Below, piece after piece: positions 1-8,443 of a DNA stretch of 64,000 nt (its first letter is position 1; each line of letters opens with the position of its first letter). The DNA lies in assembly GCF_030680395.1 (NCBI RefSeq), contig NZ_JAUXVR010000027.1, positions 84,120 to 148,119 of the forward strand, in the 5' to 3' direction. Position numbers and translations under genes: made by a program. The notes under the pieces were generated by a model, which worked only from the letters and a program-made list of their open reading frames with translations, searched no databases and was not told where the DNA came from. The stretch comes from Methylobacter sp. GTDB lineage: Bacteria; Pseudomonadota; Gammaproteobacteria; Methylococcales; Methylomonadaceae.

Positions 1-61
1 TCTTTTCCTTCTCGCCAACATTGTGTTCAAATTTAAGCATACGTTTAAAATCAAAATTCAT
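1..61 (-). CDS. 5' end of an unidentified small protein gene, cut by the window edge
   Basis: On the minus strand an ATG at 61 opens a reading frame that runs without a stop to the window edge, giving about 20 residues that begin MNFDFKRMLKFEHNVGE. A GAGG ribosome-binding site sits at about 71-74, seven to ten bases upstream, which supports a real start. The 'NVG-E-K' start resembles small DUF2892-type membrane proteins, but too little is visible for a family call. The gene is divergent from uvrD. Confidence 0.5.
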   Translation of the reverse strand, partial: MNFDFKRMLKFEHNVGEKEK

Positions 62-199
62 CTTAAAATCCTCTGTGTGTAGTTATTATTATCTTTAAAC
101 AAAGCAACGGTTCAGTTCGTCATTATTGAACCTCATGCAATATACACAGCTCCGAAAAATGTGCAAGCGAAAAAATATCAACAGTAGGTGCCTTAGGCA

Positions 200-2377
200 A
201 TGGATGTAACTTCAATAATCGATCCCCTCAATGATGACCAGCGTCAGGCAGTTACCGCACCTTCCCAAGCCATGCTGGTTTTGGCGGGAGCGGGTAGCGG
301 CAAGACCCGTGTTTTAGTACATCGCATCGCCTGGCAGATTCAGGTGCTGGGCGTGTCGGCGCATAGTATTCTGGCGGTCACTTTTACCAATAAAGCGGCC
401 AAGGAAATGCGCGGCAGGATTGAGGATTTGCTCAACATGTCCGCACAATCCATGTGGATAGGCACTTTTCACGGCGTAGCGCACCGGTTATTAAGGCGAC
501 ATGCCAAGCAAGCCAAATTGCCGGAAACTTTTCAGGTGATGGATTCCGGCGACCAGCTGCGGCTGATCAAGCGCCTGTTAAGTACGCTTAATCTCGATGC
601 CGACAAGTGGCCTCCGCGCCAAGTGCAGTGGTATATCAATGCGCAAAAAGACGAGGGCATCAGGGCGCGGCATATGATGGAGACCGGCGATCCTTACCAG
701 CGGCAAATGCTGATTATATATAAGGCGTATGAGGAACTGTGCGATCGCTCCGGTTTGGTGGACTTTGCCGAGCTGCTGCTGCGGGCGCATGAATTGCTGC
801 GCGATAATCCCGATGTGCTGGATTTTTATCAGCAGCGTTTCAGGCAGGTCCATGTCGATGAGTTTCAGGATACCAACACCATACAATATGCCTGGTTGCG
901 GTTGTTGACCGAGGGTAAGGATAATATCTTCGTGGTGGGCGATGACGATCAGTCCATCTACGGCTGGCGCGGCGCGAAAATCGAGAATATCTACAGCTTT
1001 CAAAAGCATTACCCGAATCATCAAGTCATCAAGCTGGAACAAAATTACCGCTCGACCGGCAATATCCTGAAAGCCGCCAACAAAGTGATCAGCGTTAATG
1101 ACGGTCGCATGGGCAAAGAGCTATGGACCGATGCCGGTGATGGCGATTTGATTTCTCTGTACGCGGCATTTAACGAACAGGATGAAGCCCATTTTGTGGT
1201 CGAGCGCATCAGGGCTTGGGTCAATGAGGGCGGACTGCGCAAGGATACCGCCATTCTGTATCGATCCAACGCCCAGTCCCGGCAGTTTGAAGAAAGATTG
1301 ATGACCACCGGCACACCCTACCGGGTTTACGGCGGGTTGCGCTTTTTTGAGCGGGTGGAAATTAAAAACGCGCTGGCTTATTTGCGGCTGATGTCCAACC
1401 GCGATGACGATGCTTCGTTTGAACGGGTGATCAACACCCCGACGCGCGGCATAGGCGCCAAAACCATCGACGACATTCGGAGCATTGCCAGAGATCAAAG
1501 CCTTTCGTTATGGGCGGCAGCGATCGTGCTGATTAATCAGCGCACCCTGTCGGCAAGGGCGACTAATGCGCTGATAGGTTTTTTGGAGTTGATTAAGCGG
1601 TTTGACGGGCAGGCGGAAGGCTTGGAGCTTTTTGAAAAGGTCAAACTGGTGGTCGAAAAAAGCGGCCTGATCGAGCTGTATCAAAAGGACAAGGCGGACA
1701 AAGGCGAAGAAAAAGTAGAAAACCTGGAAGAGCTGGTCAATGCGGCGCGGCTTTTTGACACCACCACCATCGGCGATCTGGAAGATCAAGAAAATCTGGG
1801 CGAGCTGGATATGTTTCTGACGCATGCGACACTGGAATCCGGTGAGCTGCAAGGCGACGACTTCGAGGATTGTGTGCAGCTGATGACCCTGCATTCCGCC
1901 AAAGGGCTGGAGTTTAAGCAGGTGTTTCTGGTCGGCATGGAAGAAGGCTTGTTTCCGTCGCAGCAGTCTGTTGACGATGTCGGGCGGCTGGAAGAGGAAC
2001 GCAGGCTTTGCTATGTCGGCATTACCCGCGCCATGCGGCAGTTGTATCTGACCTATGCCGAATCCCGGCGTTTATACGGCCGGGAAACTTATCCCAAGCC
2101 GTCACGGTTTCTGCGCGAGATTCCGGCGGAACATATCCAGGAAGTCAGGATGCGCGCCACCGTGACGCGTCCGGTGACCTCGGTAAAACCGAAGGCGCAG
2201 CTGTTGCAAACAGAGGGGAAATACAAGCTGGGGCAACGCGTCAGTCATGCCAAGTTCGGTGAAGGCGTGGTGTTGCAGATGGAAGGCGACGGTGCGCAGG
2301 AAAGAGTGCAGATCAACTTCAAGCAAGTAGGCCTCAAGTGGCTGATACTGGCTTATGCGCAATTGGATGTACTGTAG
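200..2377 (+). CDS. uvrD: DNA helicase II UvrD (superfamily 1, 3'-5' helicase)
   Basis: This 725-residue protein matches E. coli UvrD along its whole length (720 residues there). Visible motifs are the Walker A P-loop AGAGSGKT at about residues 29-36, motif Ia (AVTFTNKAA), motif II VDEFQDTN near 220, motif III (GDDDQSIYGWRG), motif IV (YRSNAQSR), motif V (LMTLHSAKGLEF) and motif VI (YVGITRA). The C-terminus keeps the YKLGQRVSHAKFGEG segment that is the Tudor-like RNA polymerase-contacting region in UvrD/PcrA. Known roles are nucleotide excision repair and methyl-directed mismatch repair. The start at MDVTSIIDPLNDDQR aligns with E. coli MDVSYLLDSLNDKQR. It is monocistronic, with fbaA following 185 bases later behind its own leader. 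Confidence 0.97.
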   Translation: MDVTSIIDPLNDDQRQAVTAPSQAMLVLAGAGSGKTRVLVHRIAWQIQVLGVSAHSILAVTFTNKAAKEMRGRIEDLLNMSAQSMWIGTFHGVAHRLLRRHAKQAKLPETFQVMDSGDQLRLIKRLLSTLNLDADKWPPRQVQWYINAQKDEGIRARHMMETGDPYQRQMLIIYKAYEELCDRSGLVDFAELLLRAHELLRDNPDVLDFYQQRFRQVHVDEFQDTNTIQYAWLRLLTEGKDNIFVVGDDDQSIYGWRGAKIENIYSFQKHYPNHQVIKLEQNYRSTGNILKAANKVISVNDGRMGKELWTDAGDGDLISLYAAFNEQDEAHFVVERIRAWVNEGGLRKDTAILYRSNAQSRQFEERLMTTGTPYRVYGGLRFFERVEIKNALAYLRLMSNRDDDASFERVINTPTRGIGAKTIDDIRSIARDQSLSLWAAAIVLINQRTLSARATNALIGFLELIKRFDGQAEGLELFEKVKLVVEKSGLIELYQKDKADKGEEKVENLEELVNAARLFDTTTIGDLEDQENLGELDMFLTHATLESGELQGDDFEDCVQLMTLHSAKGLEFKQVFLVGMEEGLFPSQQSVDDVGRLEEERRLCYVGITRAMRQLYLTYAESRRLYGRETYPKPSRFLREIPAEHIQEVRMRATVTRPVTSVKPKAQLLQTEGKYKLGQRVSHAKFGEGVVLQMEGDGAQERVQINFKQVGLKWLILAYAQLDVL

Positions 2378-2379
2378 GA

Positions 2380-2393
2380 GGGGCTTTAGCCCC
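2380..2393. repeat. Short GC-rich hairpin after uvrD
   Basis: GGGGCT-TT-AGCCCC is a perfect six-base-pair stem starting three bases past the uvrD stop. It is not followed by a T-run, so it is a weak terminator at best; it may instead be one of the small dispersed palindromes seen elsewhere in the window. Confidence 0.5.
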
Positions 2394-2562
2394 GAATAAT
2401 GGGCAATTGTCACTGGGTCACCATATTGGCAAGTAGCCTATTATATGAACACACTTTATAATAGCCGGCAGACCGCATTGGGCTGTGGGTATTTGTACCC
2501 GCAACCGCAATGACTCTCGGCTTGATTATTCTCAACGTAACAGATTGAAACAGGAACCCTTA

Positions 2563-3642
2563 ATGTCACAGAAAATTTTAGATATAGTAAAACCCGGTGT
2601 TGTAACTGGCGATGACGTACAAAAAATCTTTGCGATTTGCAAAGAAAACCATTTTGCATTGCCTGCGGTAAATGTCATTAACACTGATTCGATTAATGCA
2701 GCGTTGGAAGCGGCCGCGAAAGTAAAATCGGCTGTCGTAATCCAGTTTTCCAATGGCGGCGCAGCATTTGTTGCCGGTAAAGGCCTTAAAGCAGAAGGCC
2801 AGCAAGCCGCTATTTTGGGTGCAATTTCCGGCGCTCAACACGTACACGCAATGGCTGAAGCTTATGGCGTACCGGTCATTTTGCACACTGACCATGCAGC
2901 TAAAAAACTATTGCCTTGGATTGACGGCTTGTTAGATGCAGGCGAAAAACATTTTGCAGCAACCGGCAAGCCATTATTCAGTTCGCATATGCTCGATTTA
3001 TCTGAAGAAAGCCTGCAAGAAAACATCGAAATCTGCGGTCAATATCTGGCGCGCATGACCAAAATGGGCATGACCCTGGAAATCGAATTAGGTTGCACCG
3101 GCGGCGAAGAAGACGGCGTTGACAACAGTGATATGGATCATTCCATGCTGTACACTCAGCCAGAAGATGTAGCCTATGCTTATGACGAGTTAAGTAAAAT
3201 AAGCCATCGTTTCACGATTGCGGCTTCATTCGGTAACGTTCACGGTGTTTATAAGCCGGGTAACGTTAAATTGACGCCCAGCATTTTGGCTAACTCACAA
3301 AAATACGTTTCTGAAAAATTCGGCGTTCCAACCAACACTCTGAATTTTGTATTCCACGGCGGTTCAGGTTCAACACCTGAAGAAATCAAGGAATCGATTA
3401 GCTACGGCGTTATCAAGATGAACATCGATACCGACACCCAATGGGCAACTTGGGAAGGTATCATGAACTACTACAAACAAAACGAAGGTTATTTGCAAGG
3501 TCAAATCGGCAACCCTGACGGTGACGACAAACCAAACAAGAAATACTACGATCCACGCGTCTGGCAACGTGCCGGTGAAGTCGGCATGGCGACTCGTTTG
3601 GAACAAGCTTTTCAGGAATTGAATGCAGTTAATACCCTGTAA
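2563..3642 (+). CDS. fbaA: Fructose-bisphosphate aldolase, class II
   Basis: The product (359 residues from the chosen start) closely follows E. coli FbaA. It has the zinc-binding histidines (LHTDHAAKKLLPW; FGNVHGVYKPGN; FVFHGGSGST), the catalytic Asp in HTDH and the NMDTDT-like phosphate-binding segment KMNIDTDTQWATW. It cleaves or condenses fructose 1,6-bisphosphate in the cytoplasm. In RuMP methylotrophs this is the cleavage step of assimilation after phosphofructokinase, so it works with the hps/phi/tkt/tal cluster at 38-45 kb. An upstream in-frame start at 2485 exists, but ATG 2563 has an AGGA Shine-Dalgarno just before it and its MSQKILDIVKPGVVTGDDV start matches the family N-terminus. 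A strong terminator follows. Confidence 0.96.
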   Translation: MSQKILDIVKPGVVTGDDVQKIFAICKENHFALPAVNVINTDSINAALEAAAKVKSAVVIQFSNGGAAFVAGKGLKAEGQQAAILGAISGAQHVHAMAEAYGVPVILHTDHAAKKLLPWIDGLLDAGEKHFAATGKPLFSSHMLDLSEESLQENIEICGQYLARMTKMGMTLEIELGCTGGEEDGVDNSDMDHSMLYTQPEDVAYAYDELSKISHRFTIAASFGNVHGVYKPGNVKLTPSILANSQKYVSEKFGVPTNTLNFVFHGGSGSTPEEIKESISYGVIKMNIDTDTQWATWEGIMNYYKQNEGYLQGQIGNPDGDDKPNKKYYDPRVWQRAGEVGMATRLEQAFQELNAVNTL

Positions 3643-3660
3643 ATTGATGGGTTAAATAGA

Positions 3661-3691
3661 AGGCCGATGCGGTTGCATCGGCCTTTTTTTT
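3661..3691 (+). terminator. Rho-independent terminator of fbaA
   Basis: The stem AGGCCGATGC (3661-3670) pairs perfectly with GCATCGGCCT (3675-3684) around a GGTT tetraloop and runs straight into a T-tract ending at 3691. It lies 18 bases after the fbaA stop. This is a textbook intrinsic terminator. Confidence 0.95.
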
Positions 3692-3845
3692 GTCCGGCAG
3701 ACAACAAACACCTAAAATAAAAAATTAATGAGGTGTCGTTATGATGGATGTGTCTTACTCAAATCAGGTATTATAAAAACTGTTTGCGTAGAACAACATA
3801 TGACGAATAACCTAGTAATATAGTACACTATATCAACCTCAAATT

Positions 3846-4565
3846 ATGGTTAGCATGATGACAGCAACAGACAATGTACACCCGCACGAAATCCATAAAT
3901 TCGGCTCGATGGCGGAACGCTGGTGGGATACTCAGGGCGAATTCAAAACCCTACATGATATTAACCCGCTACGACTCCAGTTTATCCAGCGTTATGCGGA
4001 TATTGCAGGTAAACGCATCGTTGATGTCGGTTGCGGCGGGGGTATTTTAACCGAAGGCCTGGCTAAACACGGCGCTGATGCGTTGGGTATTGATCTTAGC
4101 GAAGACCTGATTGATATTGCCGACCTGCACGGGCTTGAGTCCGGTATTAACGCGCATTATCAAAAAATCAGCGCCGAAGCCTTGGCCGAACAGCAGCCGG
4201 AAAATTTTGATCATGTGACCTGCATGGAAATGCTCGAGCATGTGCCTGATCCCGGCTCGATCATCTCCGCTTGCGCCAGAATGGTTAAACCCGGCGGCAT
4301 GGTGTTTTTTTCGACGCTCAACCGTAAACCCAAGGCGTATTTATTGGCCATCTTTGCAGCGGAGTATGTCCTGAAAATGTTACCCAAAGGTACTCATGAT
4401 TTTAAAACCTTCATCAAGCCGTCGGAGTTGTGTCAGTCGGCGCGTGCGGCAGGTCTTGAGTTGCAGGGCATGGTAGGCATTGAATACAATCCGTTCACCA
4501 AACATTTCAGCCTTGGCAAAGACATTGACGTCAATTACATCGCTGCCTTTAAGCGTTCCGCGTAA
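3846..4565 (+). CDS. ubiG: Ubiquinone biosynthesis O-methyltransferase UbiG
   Basis: The 239-residue product has the UbiG N-terminal signature (HKFGSMAERWWDTQGEFKTLHDINPLR), the SAM-binding motif I VDVGCGGGILTEGLA, CMEMLEHVPDP (motif II) and KPGGMVFFSTLNR (motif III). The family carries out both O-methylation steps of ubiquinone synthesis at the membrane face. The first ATG is used here, but in-frame ATGs at 3855 and 3858 are equally plausible; no clear Shine-Dalgarno separates them. The mupP start lies three bases after the stop, so the two genes are probably cotranscribed. The ubiG-mupP-yciK order also occurs in Pseudomonas. Confidence 0.95.
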   Translation: MVSMMTATDNVHPHEIHKFGSMAERWWDTQGEFKTLHDINPLRLQFIQRYADIAGKRIVDVGCGGGILTEGLAKHGADALGIDLSEDLIDIADLHGLESGINAHYQKISAEALAEQQPENFDHVTCMEMLEHVPDPGSIISACARMVKPGGMVFFSTLNRKPKAYLLAIFAAEYVLKMLPKGTHDFKTFIKPSELCQSARAAGLELQGMVGIEYNPFTKHFSLGKDIDVNYIAAFKRSA

Positions 4566-4568
4566 GAC

Positions 4569-5246
4569 ATGTCTGCCGATTTCAAATTATCCTGCGTATT
4601 ATTCGACCTTGACGGTACTCTGGTGGATACCGCGCCGGATTTGATTTCATGCCTGAACCGCGCGCTAAACATCCACGGCTTTGATACCGTTGCAGCTGAA
4701 ATTATCAAACCGTTTATATCATATGGCGCGGCGGCAATGATCAAAGCCAGCCAACCTGAACTTGACGATCAATCAAAGACCGATATTCTGGAAACCATGC
4801 TGACTCATTATCAGAATAATATTGCCGAACACACGGTTTTTTTCGCGGGTATGGTCGATACGCTGGCTGCGATTGAAGCGCAAGGACTGAAGTGGGGCGT
4901 GGTTACCAATAAGCGGGAGCGTTTCACCAACCCGTTGATGGCGGCGTTAAAGCTGACCGACCGCGCCGCCTGCATCGTCAGCGGGGATACTACCGCCAAC
5001 CCCAAACCCCATCCGGAACCGATGCTGCTAGCCTGCAAACAGGCGGAGGTCGATCCGCAGGAATGCGTCTATATCGGCGATGCCCTGCATGACATTACTG
5101 CCGGGAAAAATGCGCAGATGAAAACACTGGCTGCGCTTTACGGTTACATTAAACCCGGAGATACTCCGGAAACCTGGGGCGCTGATGCATTAATCGAGTC
5201 GCCCGATCAAATATCAACCTGGATAGCCTCCCTACCATGCCGTTAA
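4569..5246 (+). CDS. mupP: HAD phosphatase, probable N-acetylmuramic acid 6-phosphate phosphatase MupP
   Basis: A 225-residue HAD-IA hydrolase with motif I DLDGTLVDT (nucleophile and acid/base aspartates), motif II VVTNK, the motif III lysine in NPKPHPEP and motif IV GDALHDITAGKNA. By sequence alone it would be called phosphoglycolate phosphatase (Gph). Its position directly between ubiG and a YciK-type dehydrogenase matches Pseudomonas MupP, which dephosphorylates MurNAc-6-phosphate in the peptidoglycan recycling route that bypasses de novo UDP-MurNAc synthesis. The MupP assignment therefore rests on synteny. The gene overlaps the next one by 10 bases. Confidence 0.82.
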   Translation: MSADFKLSCVLFDLDGTLVDTAPDLISCLNRALNIHGFDTVAAEIIKPFISYGAAAMIKASQPELDDQSKTDILETMLTHYQNNIAEHTVFFAGMVDTLAAIEAQGLKWGVVTNKRERFTNPLMAALKLTDRAACIVSGDTTANPKPHPEPMLLACKQAEVDPQECVYIGDALHDITAGKNAQMKTLAALYGYIKPGDTPETWGADALIESPDQISTWIASLPCR

Positions 5247-5965
5247 CAAATCAAGTCATCTTAATTACCGGTGCCGGCGGAGGTCTTGGCAGCACTGCTG
5301 CTCTGGCGCTGGCCAAACACGGTGCGCACATCATTTTACTGGATAAAAACATCGCCAAACTGGAAGCGGTTTACGATGCGATTCTGACAATCAAGGCGCC
5401 TGAGCCGATCATTTATCCGTTTGACTTGGCCGGTGCCAATGAAAACGAGTATGAGGAATTGGCCGACAAGATTGGTGAAAATTACGGTTCGCTGCAAGGC
5501 ATTTTGCATTCAGCGGTAGAGTTCAGCGCCTTTTCCCCAATCGCCACGCACAAAACCAAAGATTGGGGGCATACTTTAAACGTCAACCTGAATGCGCCTT
5601 TTTTACTGTGCAGGGTTTTATTACCGGTACTGCAAAAGAGCGAACATGCGTCTATCGTATTCACGTCCGATTCTTCCGCCAGAAAAGCGCCCGCCTATGC
5701 AGGCGCGTACGGCGTTTCAAAAATAGCCTTGGAAGGCTTGGCAAACATACTGGCCGATGAACATGAAGCCTTCGGCAAAATCCGGGTCAATACCCTGATA
5801 CCGGGGCCGGTAGACTCCCCGTTAAGAAAACGGGCCTATCCGGCGGAAGATAAAAGCAGACTGCCATCAATGCAATCATTGGCTCCCATTTATCTGTATT
5901 TATTCGGCTCAGAAAGTATAGGCGTAACCGGCCAGGCTATCGATGCCCGAACCTTCTATCTATAA
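5237..5965 (+). CDS. yciK: Short-chain dehydrogenase/reductase, YciK-like
   Basis: A 242-residue Rossmann-fold SDR with the NAD(P)-binding glycine motif TGAGGGLG near residue 12, the N-x-N turn after HSAVEFS, the active-site Ser (SDSS) and the YxxxK pair in YGVSK, and the PG motif (LIPGPV). E. coli YciK has no firmly established substrate, so none is given here. Translation is probably coupled to mupP through the 10-base overlap. sufT begins 10 bases downstream, so ubiG-mupP-yciK-sufT may form one transcription unit. Confidence 0.85.
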   Translation: MPLTNQVILITGAGGGLGSTAALALAKHGAHIILLDKNIAKLEAVYDAILTIKAPEPIIYPFDLAGANENEYEELADKIGENYGSLQGILHSAVEFSAFSPIATHKTKDWGHTLNVNLNAPFLLCRVLLPVLQKSEHASIVFTSDSSARKAPAYAGAYGVSKIALEGLANILADEHEAFGKIRVNTLIPGPVDSPLRKRAYPAEDKSRLPSMQSLAPIYLYLFGSESIGVTGQAIDARTFYL

Positions 5966-5975
5966 CTGAACTATT

Positions 5976-6524
5976 ATGGCTGAAAGAGAAGACGTTGTTT
6001 TAACCCGAGATGTCAATATTGTTACTATCCCTGACGGCAATACCGGAACTTTAAGTCAAGGCCAGATAGTCACCATTCATCAGGCGCTCGGCGACAACTA
6101 TACCGTGGTCACCGAACACGGTCACATGGTGCGTATTGCCGGAGCGGATGCCGATGCTTTGGGCAAGGAACCGAATCAACTGCATACGCTGGTATCGGAA
6201 ACCGATGCGGCGGCGGTTGAAAAAAACTGCTGGGAAGTGATGAAGACGGTTTACGATCCGGAAATCCCGGTCAATATCGTTGATCTTGGGCTGGTTTATC
6301 AGTGCAAAGTAACCCCGGTAGATGAAGGCCTGAATGATGTCCATGTCATCATGACCCTGACCGCCCCAGGCTGCGGAATGGGGCCTGTTATCCAGAGCGA
6401 CGTGGAAAAATGCATCCGCGCATTGCCCGGAGTTGCCGGCGTTAATGTCGAAGTGGTGCTTGATCCGCCCTGGTCGAGAGAAATGATGTCGGAAGTGGCC
6501 CAGTTACAATTGGGCTTGTATTGA
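5976..6524 (+). CDS. sufT: SufT-type iron-sulfur assembly protein (DUF59/MIP18 family)
   Basis: The 182-residue product has an N-terminal beta-rich segment (TIPDGNTGTLSQGQIVTIHQ, G-x-HGH) followed by a DUF59/MIP18 domain from about residue 85. Typical marks of that domain are VYDPEIPVNIVDLGLVY and LTAPGCGMGP with its conserved cysteine. The two-part layout is that of SufT, which assists [Fe-S] maturation, especially when demand is high. No suf operon is visible here; the gene follows yciK by 10 bases instead. The call is based on domain order, and the exact client proteins are unknown. Confidence 0.85.
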   Translation: MAEREDVVLTRDVNIVTIPDGNTGTLSQGQIVTIHQALGDNYTVVTEHGHMVRIAGADADALGKEPNQLHTLVSETDAAAVEKNCWEVMKTVYDPEIPVNIVDLGLVYQCKVTPVDEGLNDVHVIMTLTAPGCGMGPVIQSDVEKCIRALPGVAGVNVEVVLDPPWSREMMSEVAQLQLGLY

Positions 6525-6637
6525 AGTTGTCGTGTGTAGATTCTATGCTTGGTAGTCAGTAGGGTAGAGAGTATCCTTTCTAGTTGTGTTGTTTATTTGT
6601 ATAATCAAAAGCGCATTAGAATTTGGATGAAAACAAG

Positions 6638-7291
6638 ATGATTATTTTTAAGGATATTAATCTGCAAGTCGGAGCACGCTTGCAAATGGCGATGCAAAAT
6701 GGCTCCAAGCAATTAATTTATTATACAGAGCTCATCGGCTACGTAGATAAAGAGTACTTGATAATAAAGACACCTGTTGAGAATGGGCTTTCCATTCAAA
6801 TTCAGCTAGGTGAGCAGGTTACCCTGCGGATATTGTCAGGAGTGGATGTGTTTACGTTGACTTGTAATGTAAAAACCATCTTCAGAGCCCCGCACCATTA
6901 TATGCATCTAAGCTTTCCCACGGATATTAAATCCGTCACATTACGCGGTGCTATCAGAGCCAAAGTGAATCTGCCGGTGCAGATCAACGGCATAGCTCAA
7001 GCCGGTGTCATTGCCGATATCAGTGTCACAGGCGCCGCAATAATTACCGATAGTGCACTGGGTGAGCTTAATGAAGAAGCTTTAATTTCTTTCGACTTTC
7101 CTATAAAACCGACCAATCAGAGCGCGCATATAGATACCAGCGTGACGATTCGAAGTATTCAGCAGTTGCCCAGCAAAAAGAAAGATGCGCTACCAAAGTT
7201 CTCGCATGGGGTACTGTTTCATGAGCTTGGGCTTACCAATCAGGTGATGTTGTTAAACCTTGTCTATGAATCGATGAATAGATTGATCTAG
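6638..7291 (+). CDS. PilZ-domain protein, YcgR-like cyclic-di-GMP receptor
   Basis: The protein (217 residues from ATG 6638) has a YcgR-like N-terminal beta domain (about 1-105) and a C-terminal PilZ domain. The PilZ signatures are the arginine pair in LRGAIRAKVNLPV and the D-x-S-x-x-G element in ADISVTGAAI. Proteins of this build bind cyclic-di-GMP and act as flagellar brakes or pilus regulators. The first arginine position is LRGAIR rather than the usual RRxxxR, so affinity could be altered. A TTG at 6623 would add five residues, but the ATG is preferred. It stands alone, with about 100 bases before it and 165 after. The regulated machine may be the type IV or MSHA pili encoded further on, but that is only a guess. 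Confidence 0.8.
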   Translation: MIIFKDINLQVGARLQMAMQNGSKQLIYYTELIGYVDKEYLIIKTPVENGLSIQIQLGEQVTLRILSGVDVFTLTCNVKTIFRAPHHYMHLSFPTDIKSVTLRGAIRAKVNLPVQINGIAQAGVIADISVTGAAIITDSALGELNEEALISFDFPIKPTNQSAHIDTSVTIRSIQQLPSKKKDALPKFSHGVLFHELGLTNQVMLLNLVYESMNRLI

Positions 7292-7456
7292 CGGCGTGAG
7301 CAAGCTGCTGCGCTAAGTTTATTGGCGGGCTTATGTTGCCTTGAGGCAGGTCAATTCAATATCGATTCGATGCTACAATACGGCGGACGCGTCAACATTC
7401 AAGATCGTGCAAGTTTAGTGCAAAAGATTTTGATGTCTTATAAATGAAATATTGAT

Positions 7457-8404
7457 ATGTCTGCCAATGAAAATGGCGATTGCATGAACGAAGAAACACA
7501 AACCGGAATAATTCCACGCGAATATGGCCAGCCCTGGCCTGATTACGAGCTGCTTGATGCAGGCGACGGCAAGAAGCTTGAACGCTGGGGAACGGTCATT
7601 ACTATTCGTCCGGAAATCCAAGCCAATTTCAAACCGGGATGGTCTTATGCCCAATGGCAAGACAGGGCGCATTGGGAATTTGAAGAACAATCCTCAACAC
7701 AAGGCAGCTGGCTTAACATCAAGCCGCATGCGCCAGAACAATGGCTTATTTCCTACGGAAACTTCAATTTCGGCTTAAAGCTGACCAAATTCAAGCATGT
7801 GGGATTATTCCCCGAACAACAGGCAAACTGGCATTTTATTAAAGAACGGGTTAGTGCCGGGCAAAAGGTCTTGAATTTATTTGCCTACACCGGCGCTGCA
7901 TCGCTGGTTGCCCGCGGCAGTGGAGCGGAAGTGACGCATGTGGATTCGGTCAGGCAAATGATCACCTGGGCCAACGAGAATATGGAACGCACGACTGCAG
8001 AGATGCAGGAGGTAGAGCAATGCATGGAGCAATTGCCGAGTCATCTTTCCGGTATTAAATGGGTGCTTGAGGATGCGTTAAAATTTGCTCAACGCGAATT
8101 GAAACGGGGCAAACAATACGACGGCATCATCATGGACCCACCCGCCTGGGGATTAGGCGCTAAAGGCGAAAAATGGAAATTGGAAAATCACCTGTCCGGC
8201 TTGATAGAAACAGCGTACGGGCTGATGAATCCGGGGGCGTTTTTAATTCTTAACACTTACTCACCCAAAGTAGAGCTGGCAGATTTGGCAGCATCTGCCG
8301 GGCAGTATTTTTCTGCAAATCAACTGGAAATAAAACAACTATGGATGCGGACAAAAACCGGCAAGGAGCTGTATTGCGGCAATTTGTTGCGGGCGGTCAA
8401 GTAA
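7457..8404 (+). CDS. Class I SAM-dependent methyltransferase (COG1092-like, RlmI/RlmK-related)
   Basis: The 315-residue product carries a SAM-binding fold: motif I VLNLFAYTGAASLVA (about residue 136), motif II EVTHVDSV, and the catalytic-type motif MDPPAWGLG in place of the NPPY/DPPxF seen in RNA methyltransferases. This pattern, together with GVFPEQ-like GLFPEQQANW before motif I, resembles 23S rRNA cytosine methyltransferases of the RlmI group, but the N-terminal PUA domain of RlmI is missing. The substrate is therefore not certain. The gene is monocistronic and converges on the accessory island that begins at 8444. Confidence 0.8.
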   Translation: MSANENGDCMNEETQTGIIPREYGQPWPDYELLDAGDGKKLERWGTVITIRPEIQANFKPGWSYAQWQDRAHWEFEEQSSTQGSWLNIKPHAPEQWLISYGNFNFGLKLTKFKHVGLFPEQQANWHFIKERVSAGQKVLNLFAYTGAASLVARGSGAEVTHVDSVRQMITWANENMERTTAEMQEVEQCMEQLPSHLSGIKWVLEDALKFAQRELKRGKQYDGIIMDPPAWGLGAKGEKWKLENHLSGLIETAYGLMNPGAFLILNTYSPKVELADLAASAGQYFSANQLEIKQLWMRTKTGKELYCGNLLRAVK

Positions 8405-8443
8405 GGCGATTTAGAATGCGCGCTGCTGGCCTAAACCTTATTT

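Noticed and set aside
4569..5246. Calling this gene phosphoglycolate phosphatase (gph)
   Set aside because: The ubiG-mupP-yciK order points to MupP; sequence alone does not distinguish the two, so synteny was preferred.
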